From Hamadaea sp013361475 (GTDB lineage: Bacteria; Actinomycetota; Actinomycetes; Mycobacteriales; Micromonosporaceae), in contig NZ_JBFAHM010000005.1 of the NCBI RefSeq assembly GCF_040654195.1, positions 310,001 through 374,000 of the forward strand: a stretch of DNA of 64,000 bases, written 5' to 3'. Below, piece by piece: positions 18,407 through 26,540 of the stretch. Each line of letters starts with the position of its first letter. Positions within the stretch are counted from its first letter, which is position 1. The translations under genes were made by a program, and so were the position numbers. A model generated the notes under the pieces. It had not been told where the DNA came from and did not search any database. It was given only the letters and a program-made list of their open reading frames with translations.

Positions 18407-18767
18407 GCGGGTTTCCCCCTCGCCGGTGGCGTACAGACGGATCCACCGGTCGCACGACAGGGCACGCCTCGCAGGCCCCTGCGCTTGGGCCTATGTGCGC
18501 GAGGTGGGCCGATGGTGGCGCACCGGTGGTGGGGAAGCCCCCGCGTGGGCGGGGAACATGCCGGCGGTTGCGTTCACGAAGGGCCCCACAGTGGTTCGTG
18601 ACCAGGCGACGCCCAGCACCATAAAGGACACGCCTATCGGGTGGCAAACTGCGACTGGTGACGGCTGGGGGAGTGTTCGCCACCAGCAAACATCGAATGA
18701 TGTCACTTGATGTGTGGCGGTGTTGGCGGTGCGGTCGTGGTCGACCGACCACCGTCAGGAGGCATCT

Positions 18768-19655
18768 GTGCAACCGTCACCGTTCACCATCCTCGACCCG
18801 CGCGGCTTCGCCGACGCTGTGCCGGAACTCGCCCGCTATCCCCTGGAGACCATCCGCGGCTGCCTGGACGCGGCGATCGACGAAATGACCGTCACTCCGA
18901 TCCTTTCCTGCGCCGACGCCAGCTACCTCGTGACCCCCGCCTTCGCCCTGGCGGTCACGGATCCGGCTGCCACCGATGAACACGGCACCGTCCTGTTCCG
19001 GTCGGTCGGCGTCCACCAGGTTCAAGCGATGCTCGGGCTGCGATTCCTCACCCCCCGCGCTGCTTTGACATGGCTGTCCGACGATGAGCCAGCCGTGGCC
19101 CACCACGCTGTGCACAGGGCGGTGAAGGCCGCACACGCCGTCGGCATCGCCTTGCTGGCAGGAGGTGAATCGGACCTGCGGCTGCTGCTGCCCGGACTGT
19201 CCGAACTGGTCACCGCAGCCGCGGACAGCCTGGCCGTACTCGGCCCGTACTGCGGCGATCACGTCCCGCTCGCCGAACAAGGTGCTGACTCCATCGGCAA
19301 CCTGCTGCGTGTCGCGGGACAGCAACTGCTGGACCTGCGCGACCTGTGCGTCGCACACCCCGTCGACGGCCATGCCCTTCCCCAACTGACCAGCGTCACG
19401 GTGACCGAAGGCGCATCAGGCGTCATCGCCGTCGGCGAATTCCGCACTGGCAACCCCGGAAGCGAACCGGATGGGCTTTTGACCACCGGCGGGCATCCGA
19501 GCATCACCGAAGCCGTCAAGGACCTCGCCGCCACGGCAGCCCGCTGCAACCTCATCCTCGACGACGCCGAACTATCGGTCCCCGACCGCACCCCCGACCA
19601 CGAAACCGAACTGGCAGCAGCCGCCGCCGCACATCGGCTGCGCTGGAAGCCCTGA
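18768..19655 (+). CDS. Unknown alpha-helical protein
   Basis: This 295-residue protein starts at GTG 18768 directly behind caggaggcatct, a strong ribosome site; the ATG upstream at 18714 is disfavoured. It is Ala/Leu-rich and predicted largely helical, with stretches such as GLSELVTAAADSLAVLGPYC and SITEAVKDLAATAARCNLIL. No membrane helix or known motif is visible. It is transcribed alone, with the IS110 non-coding region upstream and a perfect hairpin just downstream. I do not recognise the family. Confidence 0.55.
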   Translation: MQPSPFTILDPRGFADAVPELARYPLETIRGCLDAAIDEMTVTPILSCADASYLVTPAFALAVTDPAATDEHGTVLFRSVGVHQVQAMLGLRFLTPRAALTWLSDDEPAVAHHAVHRAVKAAHAVGIALLAGGESDLRLLLPGLSELVTAAADSLAVLGPYCGDHVPLAEQGADSIGNLLRVAGQQLLDLRDLCVAHPVDGHALPQLTSVTVTEGASGVIAVGEFRTGNPGSEPDGLLTTGGHPSITEAVKDLAATAARCNLILDDAELSVPDRTPDHETELAAAAAAHRLRWKP

Positions 19656-19670
19656 CACCCCACCAACACG

Positions 19671-19701
19671 ACCGGCGGACGCCCACAAGGCGTCCGCCGG
19701 T
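19671..19701 (+). terminator. Perfect 13-bp hairpin
   Basis: The arms accggcggacgcc and ggcgtccgccggt flank the 5-base loop cacaa, followed by ttcgc. It starts 16 bases after the preceding stop. Confidence 0.75.
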
Positions 19702-19738
19702 TTCGCATGCCCGCCACTCATCGGCGGCACGCGCACGC

Positions 19739-19756
19739 TACCGCCGATCGGCGGTA
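19739..19756. promoter_or_regulatory. 18-bp perfect palindrome upstream of next gene
   Basis: The sequence taccgccgatcggcggta is fully self-complementary without a spacer, 40 bases before the ATG at 19796. It could be a repressor operator; no cognate regulator is known. Confidence 0.4.
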
Positions 19757-19795
19757 CACACGCCCCGCATTCCTCGATGACGAAGGACAACAGTC

Positions 19796-20524
19796 ATGCA
19801 CGTGCCTGACGGCACCGAACTACTGCTGTGCATCCCCGGTGGCAGCAGCCTGCCCCTCGAAGACCAGATCACCGCCCACCTCGATGGACTGATCACCGCC
19901 AGCCAGTTCACCCCGATCCCGCACTTGCACACCACCCGCCAGAACCATGCCGTCACCTTCGGCGCCCGCCCGCTGCCGGACCCGATGCTGGCCGCCTGCG
20001 CCCTGCCGGCCCGCCACTGGCAGCCCGGCCCGCTGATCCGCGCCCTGGCCGAGGTCGCCACCAACGACTACCTCCAGTGGCACACCCGCTACGGCGATCT
20101 TCCGCCCGCCGCTCCGGCCCGCTGCTTCCTGCCGTTCACCGACCGCGGGTTCAGCCCCGCCGACCATCGGCACGGCGCCCAACAGTGGGCCACCCAACCA
20201 CTGATCGCCGCCCTGCGCCAGGAGGACCCACAGCACGTGGCCCGCTACAGCGGCACGCGGCTGGAAGCTCTCGGTGCCGGCCTGCCGACCTACATCGACT
20301 ACATCATCGGCACCCATCTGCTGCCCGACGCGCTGATCACCACCAGCCGGCAGGTCATCGCGACTGCCCCCGACCGGCCGCACCGACTTGTCACCCTGCG
20401 CGAGGTGATGGCCCACCGCGACCGGGTCTGCGACCACCTGTCCACTCTCGACGGCGATGAGCTGCTCGTGACCGTCGCCGCCGGCCACCACGACCCAACG
20501 CAGGGCTGCACATGCCAGGCATGA
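19796..20524 (+). CDS. Unknown element protein, paralogue family member C
   Basis: This 242-residue protein is related by motif order to the proteins at 10786 and 11739. It has an N-terminal strand-rich start (TELLLCIPGGSS), a middle WATQPLIAALRQEDPQHVAR, then GLPTYIDYIIGTHLLPDALIT, and a C-terminal LDGDELLVTVAAGHH. A His/Cys-containing tail (HHDPTQGCTC) is also present. No function is known for the group. It is a single-gene unit behind a palindromic operator-like site. Confidence 0.6.
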   Translation: MHVPDGTELLLCIPGGSSLPLEDQITAHLDGLITASQFTPIPHLHTTRQNHAVTFGARPLPDPMLAACALPARHWQPGPLIRALAEVATNDYLQWHTRYGDLPPAAPARCFLPFTDRGFSPADHRHGAQQWATQPLIAALRQEDPQHVARYSGTRLEALGAGLPTYIDYIIGTHLLPDALITTSRQVIATAPDRPHRLVTLREVMAHRDRVCDHLSTLDGDELLVTVAAGHHDPTQGCTCQA

Positions 20525-20642
20525 CACCCGCGACCCGCCCACCGGCATCAGCACGGCGACCAATTACGCCGCCGCCGTATCCCGACCGCGCATGGGCAGC
20601 CAACGGACCGCGACCGCACGATCGGGGAGAAACGGAACAGCG

Positions 20643-21281
20643 ATGACACCACCGCTATCGGACCGGCCGTCCGCGACCGTCGCCGACCTACGCGCGTTCC
20701 TCGACGAACTACCAGAGCTGGAGGTCATGCCCGCGCCGCAGGCCCGCCAGTTCGCCGGCAACGTGCGCCGCTACCTCAACGACGTCGGCGTCCTCAACAG
20801 CGACACCCTGACGAGCCTGTCGCTACCGGACCTGGCCGGCCTGCAACAGCACGCCCGGCCCCGCCTGTCGGCCACCACCCGCGCCACCTACAACAACCAG
20901 CTGCGACAGGCGATCGCCATGGTCATCGCCCGGGCCGCGGACGACCCGCTCTGGGCGCTCGGCACCCGGCGACGCCCACCACGGCCACCGGCCACCGGCG
21001 CACGACGTCCAGCCGGCGCCCGCAGATCACCCAGCCGCCAGCACCACACGGCATCCGCCCGCCCGCCAGCGTCCACCGACCCACCAGCCGGCACCCAGCC
21101 TCAACGACCCGAACCTGTGCAGCCACCGGCCTCACCGCCGATGATCACCTACCCGTTTCCGCTGCGCGATGGGCAGCGCGCCGAACTGACGCTACCGGCG
21201 GTCCTAGACACGGCCGACGCCACGCGGCTGGCCGCGTTCATCACCGCGCTGGCGATCGACCGCAGTCAGACGGTCATCTGA
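20643..21281 (+). CDS. Unknown protein with N-terminal helical domain and disordered middle
   Basis: This 212-residue protein starts at ATG 20643 with ggggag 18 bases upstream. The N-terminal 100 residues are helical (SATVADLRAFLDELPELEV, TYNNQLRQAIAMVIARAAD). They resemble in shape the core-binding (SAM-like) domain of tyrosine recombinases, but the catalytic domain is absent. The middle (about 110-170) is a Pro/Arg/Ser-rich linker. A short C-terminal beta/alpha segment follows (RDGQRAELTLPAVLDTADAT). The function is not known. Confidence 0.5.
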   Translation: MTPPLSDRPSATVADLRAFLDELPELEVMPAPQARQFAGNVRRYLNDVGVLNSDTLTSLSLPDLAGLQQHARPRLSATTRATYNNQLRQAIAMVIARAADDPLWALGTRRRPPRPPATGARRPAGARRSPSRQHHTASARPPASTDPPAGTQPQRPEPVQPPASPPMITYPFPLRDGQRAELTLPAVLDTADATRLAAFITALAIDRSQTVI

Positions 21282-21476
21282 CCCAGGTCAAAACCGTGGG
21301 GGACAGGCGGTCCCCGGCCAGTGCCCGACCGCTCTGACACGGGCTGGCACGAGTCACCGAACCACATCCTGCACGTCCACAACCGGGCGCCGCAGCGGGA
21401 CACCTTGTCTTGCCGCCCCGGGCCGGGACGGCGGTGTGCCCGCCGCGGCGGCCGGACCATCTCCTCTGGAGGAACC

Positions 21477-22826
21477 ATGTTCGAGCCATCCGCGTTGATC
21501 GACTCCATGCTGGACGCGGTCGCCCGCCGCCGCGGAGAGTCGGCACGCATGCGCGCGGTCACCTCCCGCGTGGCCGAGTTCGCCAGCCCCACGCAGGCCC
21601 GGCTGGCCGCCCTCGCCCAGGACCCCGACGCCCGCACCATCGCCGACCAGTTCATCGACTCCTGGTGGTCCGACGCACAACGCCAGCAGCGCACCCTGGA
21701 CCGTGCCGACATCGGCGAGGTCATCATCGGCGCAGGTTTCCACGCCGCTGTCTACGCCGCCGTGCGCGTGCGCGCCGGGAACCCCAAGCCGCTGGTACTG
21801 GAAGCCAGCGGACGCACCGGCGGCACCTTCGCCATGACCGAGCGGCCGGTCTTTCACCTCAACTCCCACACCCGGCCGGGCCTGGCCGGACCCGCCGGCG
21901 ACGCCGACGCGAACCTCAACTATCTACCCGGCGCGCCGATCCAAACCGACCACCTGCCCAGCGCGGGTGAATACCAGACCAACACCGACATGGCGCTGGT
22001 GATCCGCCTCGCCCTGGCGCAGTACGCCGACGTCGTGACCAACGCCAGCGTCAGTTCGGTAGGCGGTGACGACGACGGAGTCCTGGTCGAGACCGAAGAC
22101 GGCCCTGCAGTGTTGGCACAGCGGGTCATCGACGCCCGCGGCATCGGCGACCCCGTCAGCGCCAAGCTCACCAACGGCACCACCATCACCACCTTCGGCC
22201 AGTTCATGGCCCGCATGGCCACGATCTGGCCGCTGCGCGGCATCCGCCGGGCGGCGGTGATCGGCGGCGGCGACTCCGGCAAATGCGCCGTCGAGGCACT
22301 GCTCGAGCTGGGACCGCAGCCATTCGTGTCCGCCGCCGGGCTCGATCACGTGAACCGCATCGACTGGTACGCCGCCGACCTGCCCGCCACGTGTGAGCAG
22401 TGGCAGATCCAGATGCGCGGCCGCTACCAGGCCATCGGACACTTCCTGCGACTGGGCAGCCGCGGCGGGCAGCGGCTGACTGTCATTGCCCGCCGGGCGA
22501 ACCCGGTCGCGGTCCCCGACGGCGCCCTGGTCGACGGGCGCATGTACGACCTCGTCGTCCTGTGCGTCGGCAACACAGAAACCACTATCGACGGCCTCGA
22601 ATTCGACGCGTTCGGCGAATACACCATCAACGACGGCACCAGCATCGCCCGCAAACACGTCGACCAGCCCGTGTTCCGCGTCGGCCCGCATGCCCGGTTG
22701 CCGTTCAACTATCAGGAACGCCAAGACGGGGTGGCCGACCTTCCCGGCAACGCGGTGTCGATGTTTCGCACTAGCGGCAAAACCGCGGCCCTCGCCGCGA
22801 CACTGCCGTCCCTGACCCGCAACTAG
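21477..22826 (+). CDS. FAD/NAD(P)-dependent oxidoreductase
   Basis: The 449-residue protein has two Rossmann motifs. The first, VIIGAGFHAAVYAA near residue 83, would bind FAD. The second, AVIGGGDSGKCAVEALLELG near 260, would bind NAD(P)H. A VVLCVGNTETTIDG segment near 360 is the usual late FAD-contact motif. This arrangement is that of group-B type flavoprotein monooxygenases or thioredoxin-reductase-like enzymes. The N-terminal 75 residues (helical, RRRGESARMRAVTSRVAEF) precede the FAD fold and are unusual. ATG 21477 follows tggagg. It is metabolic or redox cargo inside the conjugative element; the substrate is unknown. Confidence 0.75.
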   Translation: MFEPSALIDSMLDAVARRRGESARMRAVTSRVAEFASPTQARLAALAQDPDARTIADQFIDSWWSDAQRQQRTLDRADIGEVIIGAGFHAAVYAAVRVRAGNPKPLVLEASGRTGGTFAMTERPVFHLNSHTRPGLAGPAGDADANLNYLPGAPIQTDHLPSAGEYQTNTDMALVIRLALAQYADVVTNASVSSVGGDDDGVLVETEDGPAVLAQRVIDARGIGDPVSAKLTNGTTITTFGQFMARMATIWPLRGIRRAAVIGGGDSGKCAVEALLELGPQPFVSAAGLDHVNRIDWYAADLPATCEQWQIQMRGRYQAIGHFLRLGSRGGQRLTVIARRANPVAVPDGALVDGRMYDLVVLCVGNTETTIDGLEFDAFGEYTINDGTSIARKHVDQPVFRVGPHARLPFNYQERQDGVADLPGNAVSMFRTSGKTAALAATLPSLTRN

Positions 22827-22837
22827 GCCGCCGGTGG

Positions 22838-22873
22838 TCTGCCGAGGCGAGAAGACAGCCTCGCCTCGGCAGA
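22838..22873 (+). terminator. Perfect 14-bp hairpin
   Basis: The arms tctgccgaggcgag and ctcgcctcggcaga flank an 8-base loop, 11 bases after the oxidoreductase stop. Confidence 0.75.
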
Positions 22874-22896
22874 CGGCCCACCGCCCACGGCCGTGT

Positions 22897-22928
22897 GACT
22901 TGATCTTTCGCCCAACCCGCCGCTGGAT
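22897..22928 (+). promoter_or_regulatory. Shared promoter-like element (GACTTGATC copy 1)
   Basis: The sequence gacttgatc begins at 22897 and tggat begins exactly 27 bases later. The same layout occurs at 23969, 26370, 32798 and 38870, each upstream of a cargo gene. The copy at 23969 matches this one at most of 32 positions. The start codon is 29 bases downstream of the element. Confidence 0.5.
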
Positions 22929-22956
22929 CGACATGATCCGATGGAAAGGGGTTTCG

Positions 22957-23364
22957 ATGACCACGCTCACCGGCAGCCGTGTGGATGTGCTGCTGCTCAA
23001 CGACGCCCGGCAGGTCCTGGCCACCCACCGCCCCGGCCCGACCGGCCGCTGCGACCAGCTGCACTGCCACGGCCAGCTGTGGCCCTGCATCCCAGCCGCG
23101 ACCGCCCGCCGTGCGGCAGCCCTCGCCCGAGGGCGACAGCCCGCCGCACCCGGCAACCGCTGGGCCATCACCCTGCCAGGACACCAGACGCCGCCCACCG
23201 CCCAGATGCCCGCCCGGCTCGCCGACGTGCTGGACACCCTCTACTGGTTCCCGACCGCCACCGTCACCGCGATCGCCCGCCGCTGCCGCACCAGCACCGC
23301 CGCCCTGCGCCGCACCCTGGCCGAACTGCGCCATCACGGCCTCATCCACGCCGTCACCAGTTAA
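22957..23364 (+). CDS. Small winged-helix protein
   Basis: This 135-residue protein starts at ATG 22957 behind ggaaagggg. The N-terminal half (VDVLLLNDARQVLATHRPG, then a His/Cys patch CDQLHCHGQLWPC) has no clear family. The C-terminal half is a likely winged helix-turn-helix: TLYWFPTATVTAIARRCRTS followed by TAALRRTLAELRHHGLI. It may be a DNA-binding regulator of the element. It lies alone between two hairpins. Confidence 0.55.
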   Translation: MTTLTGSRVDVLLLNDARQVLATHRPGPTGRCDQLHCHGQLWPCIPAATARRAAALARGRQPAAPGNRWAITLPGHQTPPTAQMPARLADVLDTLYWFPTATVTAIARRCRTSTAALRRTLAELRHHGLIHAVTS

Positions 23365-23377
23365 CCCGACACATCCG

Positions 23378-23425
23378 CGACGCCCCGCCCGGCCCCTGCC
23401 TCTAGCAGCCGACGGCGGGGCGTCG
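23378..23425 (+). terminator. 12-bp stem with 24-base loop
   Basis: The arms cgacgccccgcc and ggcggggcgtcg pair perfectly, 14 bases after the preceding stop. Confidence 0.55.
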
Positions 23426-23479
23426 TGACCTTCCCGGACAACGGCCGCCGCTCCGGCACCCACCACACCTGGAGGAAAC

Positions 23480-23917
23480 ATGATCACCCTCAAGTTCGCG
23501 CTCACCGACGTGCTCACGCTGGCCGAACACGCTGCCGCCGCACCCGAGCACGCGGCCACGCTCGACCCCGACCTCGCCGCACAGCCGTCACGGCCCCGGC
23601 TGATGTGGTTCAAAGACGACGGCACCTACCTCATGAGCAGCGGCATCCCGGGGCTGCTGACCGACCCCGGCGATCCCGAGTCGAATGTCGTCGTCTACGC
23701 CCACGGCTACGGACCCGGCAGCCGCCAAGACCTCGGCCACATCGAAGAGATCGGCGGCAACGACTTCATCGAAGACTTCCCCCTCGACGCGCCGTTCGGC
23801 ACACACCCGACGTTCCTGGACGCCCTACGGAAGGCAGGCGCCCTGGGCTACCAGTGGCTGACCCTCGACCTGCCGGACTCCCGCCAGGTTGCGATCGGCA
23901 TGGCCTCCGACCGCTGA
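23480..23917 (+). CDS. DUF3085 family protein
   Basis: This 145-residue protein has the DUF3085 pattern. The N-terminal helix reads ITLKFALTDVLTLAEHAAAA. The central motif is LMWFKDDGTYLMSSGIPGLL, followed by NVVVYAHGYGPGSRQDLG. The family occurs mainly on plasmids and ICEs. No function is established to my knowledge. ATG 23480 follows ctggagga. It is monocistronic. Confidence 0.7.
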   Translation: MITLKFALTDVLTLAEHAAAAPEHAATLDPDLAAQPSRPRLMWFKDDGTYLMSSGIPGLLTDPGDPESNVVVYAHGYGPGSRQDLGHIEEIGGNDFIEDFPLDAPFGTHPTFLDALRKAGALGYQWLTLDLPDSRQVAIGMASDR

Positions 23918-23968
23918 CCGCACCCCATCCCTCATCCGCCCTCAGCGACGCCGATCTGACGTGGCGAT

Positions 23969-24000
23969 GACTTGATCTTCCGCGCCACCGCGGCGTGGAT
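23969..24000 (+). promoter_or_regulatory. Shared promoter-like element (copy 2)
   Basis: The sequence gacttgatc is at 23969-23977 and tggat at 23996-24000. Spacing is identical to copy 1, and most intervening bases match. It is upstream of the GGDEF gene. Confidence 0.5.
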
Positions 24001-24120
24001 GTTTCCCAGGGGCCGTGCCTCACCCGCCGTCTCTGCCCTGAGCGGCACCGGAGAGCCATGGCCTCGGCCTATGTCCGCATAGCCCGGGGACGGCGCAGCT
24101 TGGAACCCTCGCCGCCCCCG

Positions 24121-24143
24121 GTGCTCCTACTAGTCAGGAGCAC
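24121..24143 (+). promoter_or_regulatory. Hairpin that would sequester the ribosome site of the GGDEF gene
   Basis: The arms gtgctcct (24121-24128) and aggagcac (24136-24143) pair around a 7-base loop. The right arm contains AGGAG, the only good Shine-Dalgarno sequence for the TTG start at 24150. Folding would hide it. This suggests translational control, together with the weak TTG start. Confidence 0.4.
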
Positions 24144-24149
24144 TGTCCA

Positions 24150-24818
24150 TTGTTCACGCGAACCACTCTGGTGACCATCGGCGTCGGCGTGGCCGCCGCC
24201 ACCATCGCGAGCCTGGCCCGGCAACGGCAAATCACCGACCTACGCGCACAACTGTGCCGAGCCCGTCACGCCGCCGCCCACGACCCGCTCACCGGCCTGC
24301 TCAACCGCGAAGGCCTCCTCGCACAGCTACAGCAACTGCTGGCAGCCGACCGGCCGGTGTGGGTGTGGCTGGCCGACCTCGACCAGTTCAAACAGGTCAA
24401 CGACACCCACGGCCACGATGCCGGCGACCAGGTGATCATCGAAGTCGCACGGCGGATGCGCACCATCACCCGCCACGGCTGGCAGATCGGCCACCTGCAC
24501 GGCGACGAGTTCGCAGGATGCGGCCCCGGCGACCTCGACACCGGCATCAGCGCCGCCATCGCGATCCGCAACGCCATCGGCCAGCGGCCCTTCCAGCTCC
24601 CTGGCTGCCCACCGCTGGAGATCAAAGTGTCGATCGGCGTCGCCGCCTATCGGGTCGGGCTGACCGCACCCCTGCTGTTCAAACACGCCGACCTGGCCAT
24701 GTACCAGGCCAAAGACGACACCACCAAAGTCGTCGCCCACCGGCCCAGCGGCAACGACATCGACCACATCCCGGTCCGGCCAGCCGTACGCGACCGCGAC
24801 CGGCCCCGCCACCGATAA
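24150..24818 (+). CDS. GGDEF-domain protein (possible diguanylate cyclase)
   Basis: This 222-residue protein starts at TTG 24150. It has an N-terminal membrane or signal-anchor helix (about residues 5-24), then a short coiled linker and one GGDEF domain. Family motifs present are DPLTGLLNREGL, VWLADLDQFKQVNDTHGHDAGD, the signature HGDEF near residue 117, and SIGVAAY. Diguanylate cyclases make c-di-GMP. Here the first Gly of the signature is His, so activity is uncertain. There is no EAL or sensory domain. It is cargo on the conjugative element, with a ribosome-site hairpin upstream. Confidence 0.85.
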   Translation: MFTRTTLVTIGVGVAAATIASLARQRQITDLRAQLCRARHAAAHDPLTGLLNREGLLAQLQQLLAADRPVWVWLADLDQFKQVNDTHGHDAGDQVIIEVARRMRTITRHGWQIGHLHGDEFAGCGPGDLDTGISAAIAIRNAIGQRPFQLPGCPPLEIKVSIGVAAYRVGLTAPLLFKHADLAMYQAKDDTTKVVAHRPSGNDIDHIPVRPAVRDRDRPRHR

Positions 24819-24833
24819 ACCCCCATCCCGCCT

Positions 24834-24881
24834 GGCCAGGCACACCCACCGGCCCGGCGCGGGCCACCGGTGCGCCTGGCC
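24834..24881 (+). terminator. Imperfect long GC hairpin
   Basis: The sequence ggccaggcacaccc pairs with the reverse of ggtgcgcctggcc with few mismatches, shortly after the GGDEF stop. Confidence 0.5.
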
Positions 24882-24905
24882 CCACCTTCAGCGTGAGGCA
24901 CCTGC

Positions 24906-26213
24906 ATGAACCTTCGTAACTACACCCTCGTCCTGACCACCGACGGTCCCATCCCTGAGACGGTCGGCCGCCTGCTGTCCGACATCCGCACCGACCTGCT
25001 CACGTTCACCTACCCACCAGGCGGCGACGGGCCGATCGAAGCGCAGCTGCGTGGATCCGCCGACCCAGCTGTGGTCGCCGCTGTCGTCCGGCACACCCTG
25101 GCCTCCCTCGGGCGCGGCGTCCTCGCCGGTCGGCTGATGTACGACACTGATACCGGCGACGCGCCGTACGCCGGCGTGGACCTGTTCTGCCCGCGCCGGG
25201 TCGCCGGCTGCCCGCTGCCACCGCACCTCGGTCCCTGCCCTACGCCGCCTATCGCCCGCCACACCCTGGTCGACGTGACCCTGACCGGAGGGATGGGACC
25301 GTACCGGGCGACGATCATCGGCTACCACGAGCCCGGCACCACATCACCGGCCGCGATCAGCCGCAGCGGGCTGCTGCGCATCGGCGACGACCTGCACACC
25401 GCAGGCCGAGGTGAACTGCTTCTGTCCGACGACGGCACCGCGATCGTCATCACCACCAGCGACGACGGCACTGCGAGCAAGCTGCTGCTCGACCGGGACG
25501 ACGACGGCCTCGACCGGCTGCCGCACGGCTGGGCCCAAACGGTCCGCCCGATACGCACCCGGCTGAACTATCGCGGGCTGACCTTCCGCCGGGCACATGT
25601 ACGGCGGCCCGACCTCGCCGACGGATACCCGGCGTTGCTGATCCAACCCGAGTACCGCGGCGTGGTGCCCTGGCTGTCCCGCGACACCCTGCAGCAGCTG
25701 GCAGACGACCTGCACGACACCAACAAACAGTATGACGGCGGGGGAGGGGACCAGATCGTGGTCACCGATCCCGACGCCGTGCTGTTCCGCGTCGACCACG
25801 GCACACGAGACGCCTTTCCAGTCACGATCCTGCGTCCCAACCGATTTGGCCTGTATCCGACCGGCCGCACCCGAATCGGGTGGACCGCCCAGCCGACCGC
25901 CGAACCACCGCTGACCATAGCCACCGTCACCCTGAACGGCACCAGTATCGAAGTCGACGCGTTCGTGCCCCGTGACACCCCCATCGGCCTGCCCGTCAGC
26001 CCACTGTTGACCATCTCCGGCGTCACACAGCTCGCCGCCGCCCTCGACACCGCCGGCGAACAGCAGACCCGCGCTCGGCTCACCGTCGAAGACCACGTCG
26101 TGCACCTGCACACCACCGGGACCGGATCCACCGACCCGGAAGTCCTGCGGCCAGACGGTTTCGGGCTGCGCACGGTGCCCGTCGACGGCTGGCGCTGGCA
26201 CCGGACGGCATAA
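24906..26213 (+). CDS. Large unknown cargo protein
   Basis: The 435-residue protein has no membrane helix and no motif I recognise. It alternates predicted beta strands and short helices. The N-terminal part reads NYTLVLTTDGPIPETVGRLL. A central region reads ELLLSDDGTAIVITTSDDG. A third part (about 290-400) contains DAVLFRVDHGTRDAFPVTIL and IATVTLNGTSIEVDAFVP, which may be another copy of a beta-rich fold. The ATG at 24906 has gtgagg upstream. It is a single-gene unit. Confidence 0.5.
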   Translation: MNLRNYTLVLTTDGPIPETVGRLLSDIRTDLLTFTYPPGGDGPIEAQLRGSADPAVVAAVVRHTLASLGRGVLAGRLMYDTDTGDAPYAGVDLFCPRRVAGCPLPPHLGPCPTPPIARHTLVDVTLTGGMGPYRATIIGYHEPGTTSPAAISRSGLLRIGDDLHTAGRGELLLSDDGTAIVITTSDDGTASKLLLDRDDDGLDRLPHGWAQTVRPIRTRLNYRGLTFRRAHVRRPDLADGYPALLIQPEYRGVVPWLSRDTLQQLADDLHDTNKQYDGGGGDQIVVTDPDAVLFRVDHGTRDAFPVTILRPNRFGLYPTGRTRIGWTAQPTAEPPLTIATVTLNGTSIEVDAFVPRDTPIGLPVSPLLTISGVTQLAAALDTAGEQQTRARLTVEDHVVHLHTTGTGSTDPEVLRPDGFGLRTVPVDGWRWHRTA

Positions 26214-26369
26214 GCCAGGCGCGGCGAGAAGCGCGTCCGTATCGGTGCATCAATGACCTCCACATGCTGCGCCCCACCTGAACGCCCAGGACCGTAGCCG
26301 CACTCGGGCTCATTTGACGCGCGTCCCATCGGCCCAGCCCAGCGGCCGGCGACGACATCCATCTGTCGC

Positions 26370-26401
26370 GACTTGAACGCCACCCGCCAGGGAGCGTTCA
26401 T
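26370..26401 (+). promoter_or_regulatory. Shared promoter-like element (copy 3)
   Basis: The sequence gacttgaac is at 26370-26378 and ttcat at 26397-26401. Spacing is identical to the other copies. It lies within the 327-base gap 26214-26540, which contains no other feature I can support. Confidence 0.4.
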
Positions 26402-26540
26402 CAGCATCCACACCTTGACCGACAGGCCGAACCGTCAGCTCCCGCGCAGGGCATCCGTATCGGGCGCCGTCGCGCGGGACAGCAACAGGGCGCCGACCAC
26501 ATCCGCCCATACATCTGAATCAATCATCCGAGGAGCCGCG

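Larger units (their letters stand above)
17047..18720 (-). mobile_element. IS110-family insertion sequence (ends approximate)
   Basis: The element contains the IS110-type transposase at 17162-18406. The about 310 bases upstream of it (18407-18720) are non-coding, which is where IS110-group elements encode their bridge RNA. IS110 elements lack classical terminal repeats and target duplications, so the ends cannot be set by eye. I place the right limit before the next gene's promoter and the left limit at the inverted repeat. Both limits are guesses. Confidence 0.5.

Noticed and set aside
18525..18560. GCCCCCGCGTGGGCGGGGA motif resembling a type I-E CRISPR repeat
   Set aside because: Only one copy, no spacing pattern and no cas genes in the window. 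It lies in the IS110 upstream region and is better read as an ordinary GC hairpin.
20643..21281. Possible tyrosine recombinase because of the helical N-terminal domain
   Set aside because: No R-H-R-Y catalytic domain follows; the second half is a Pro-rich linker.
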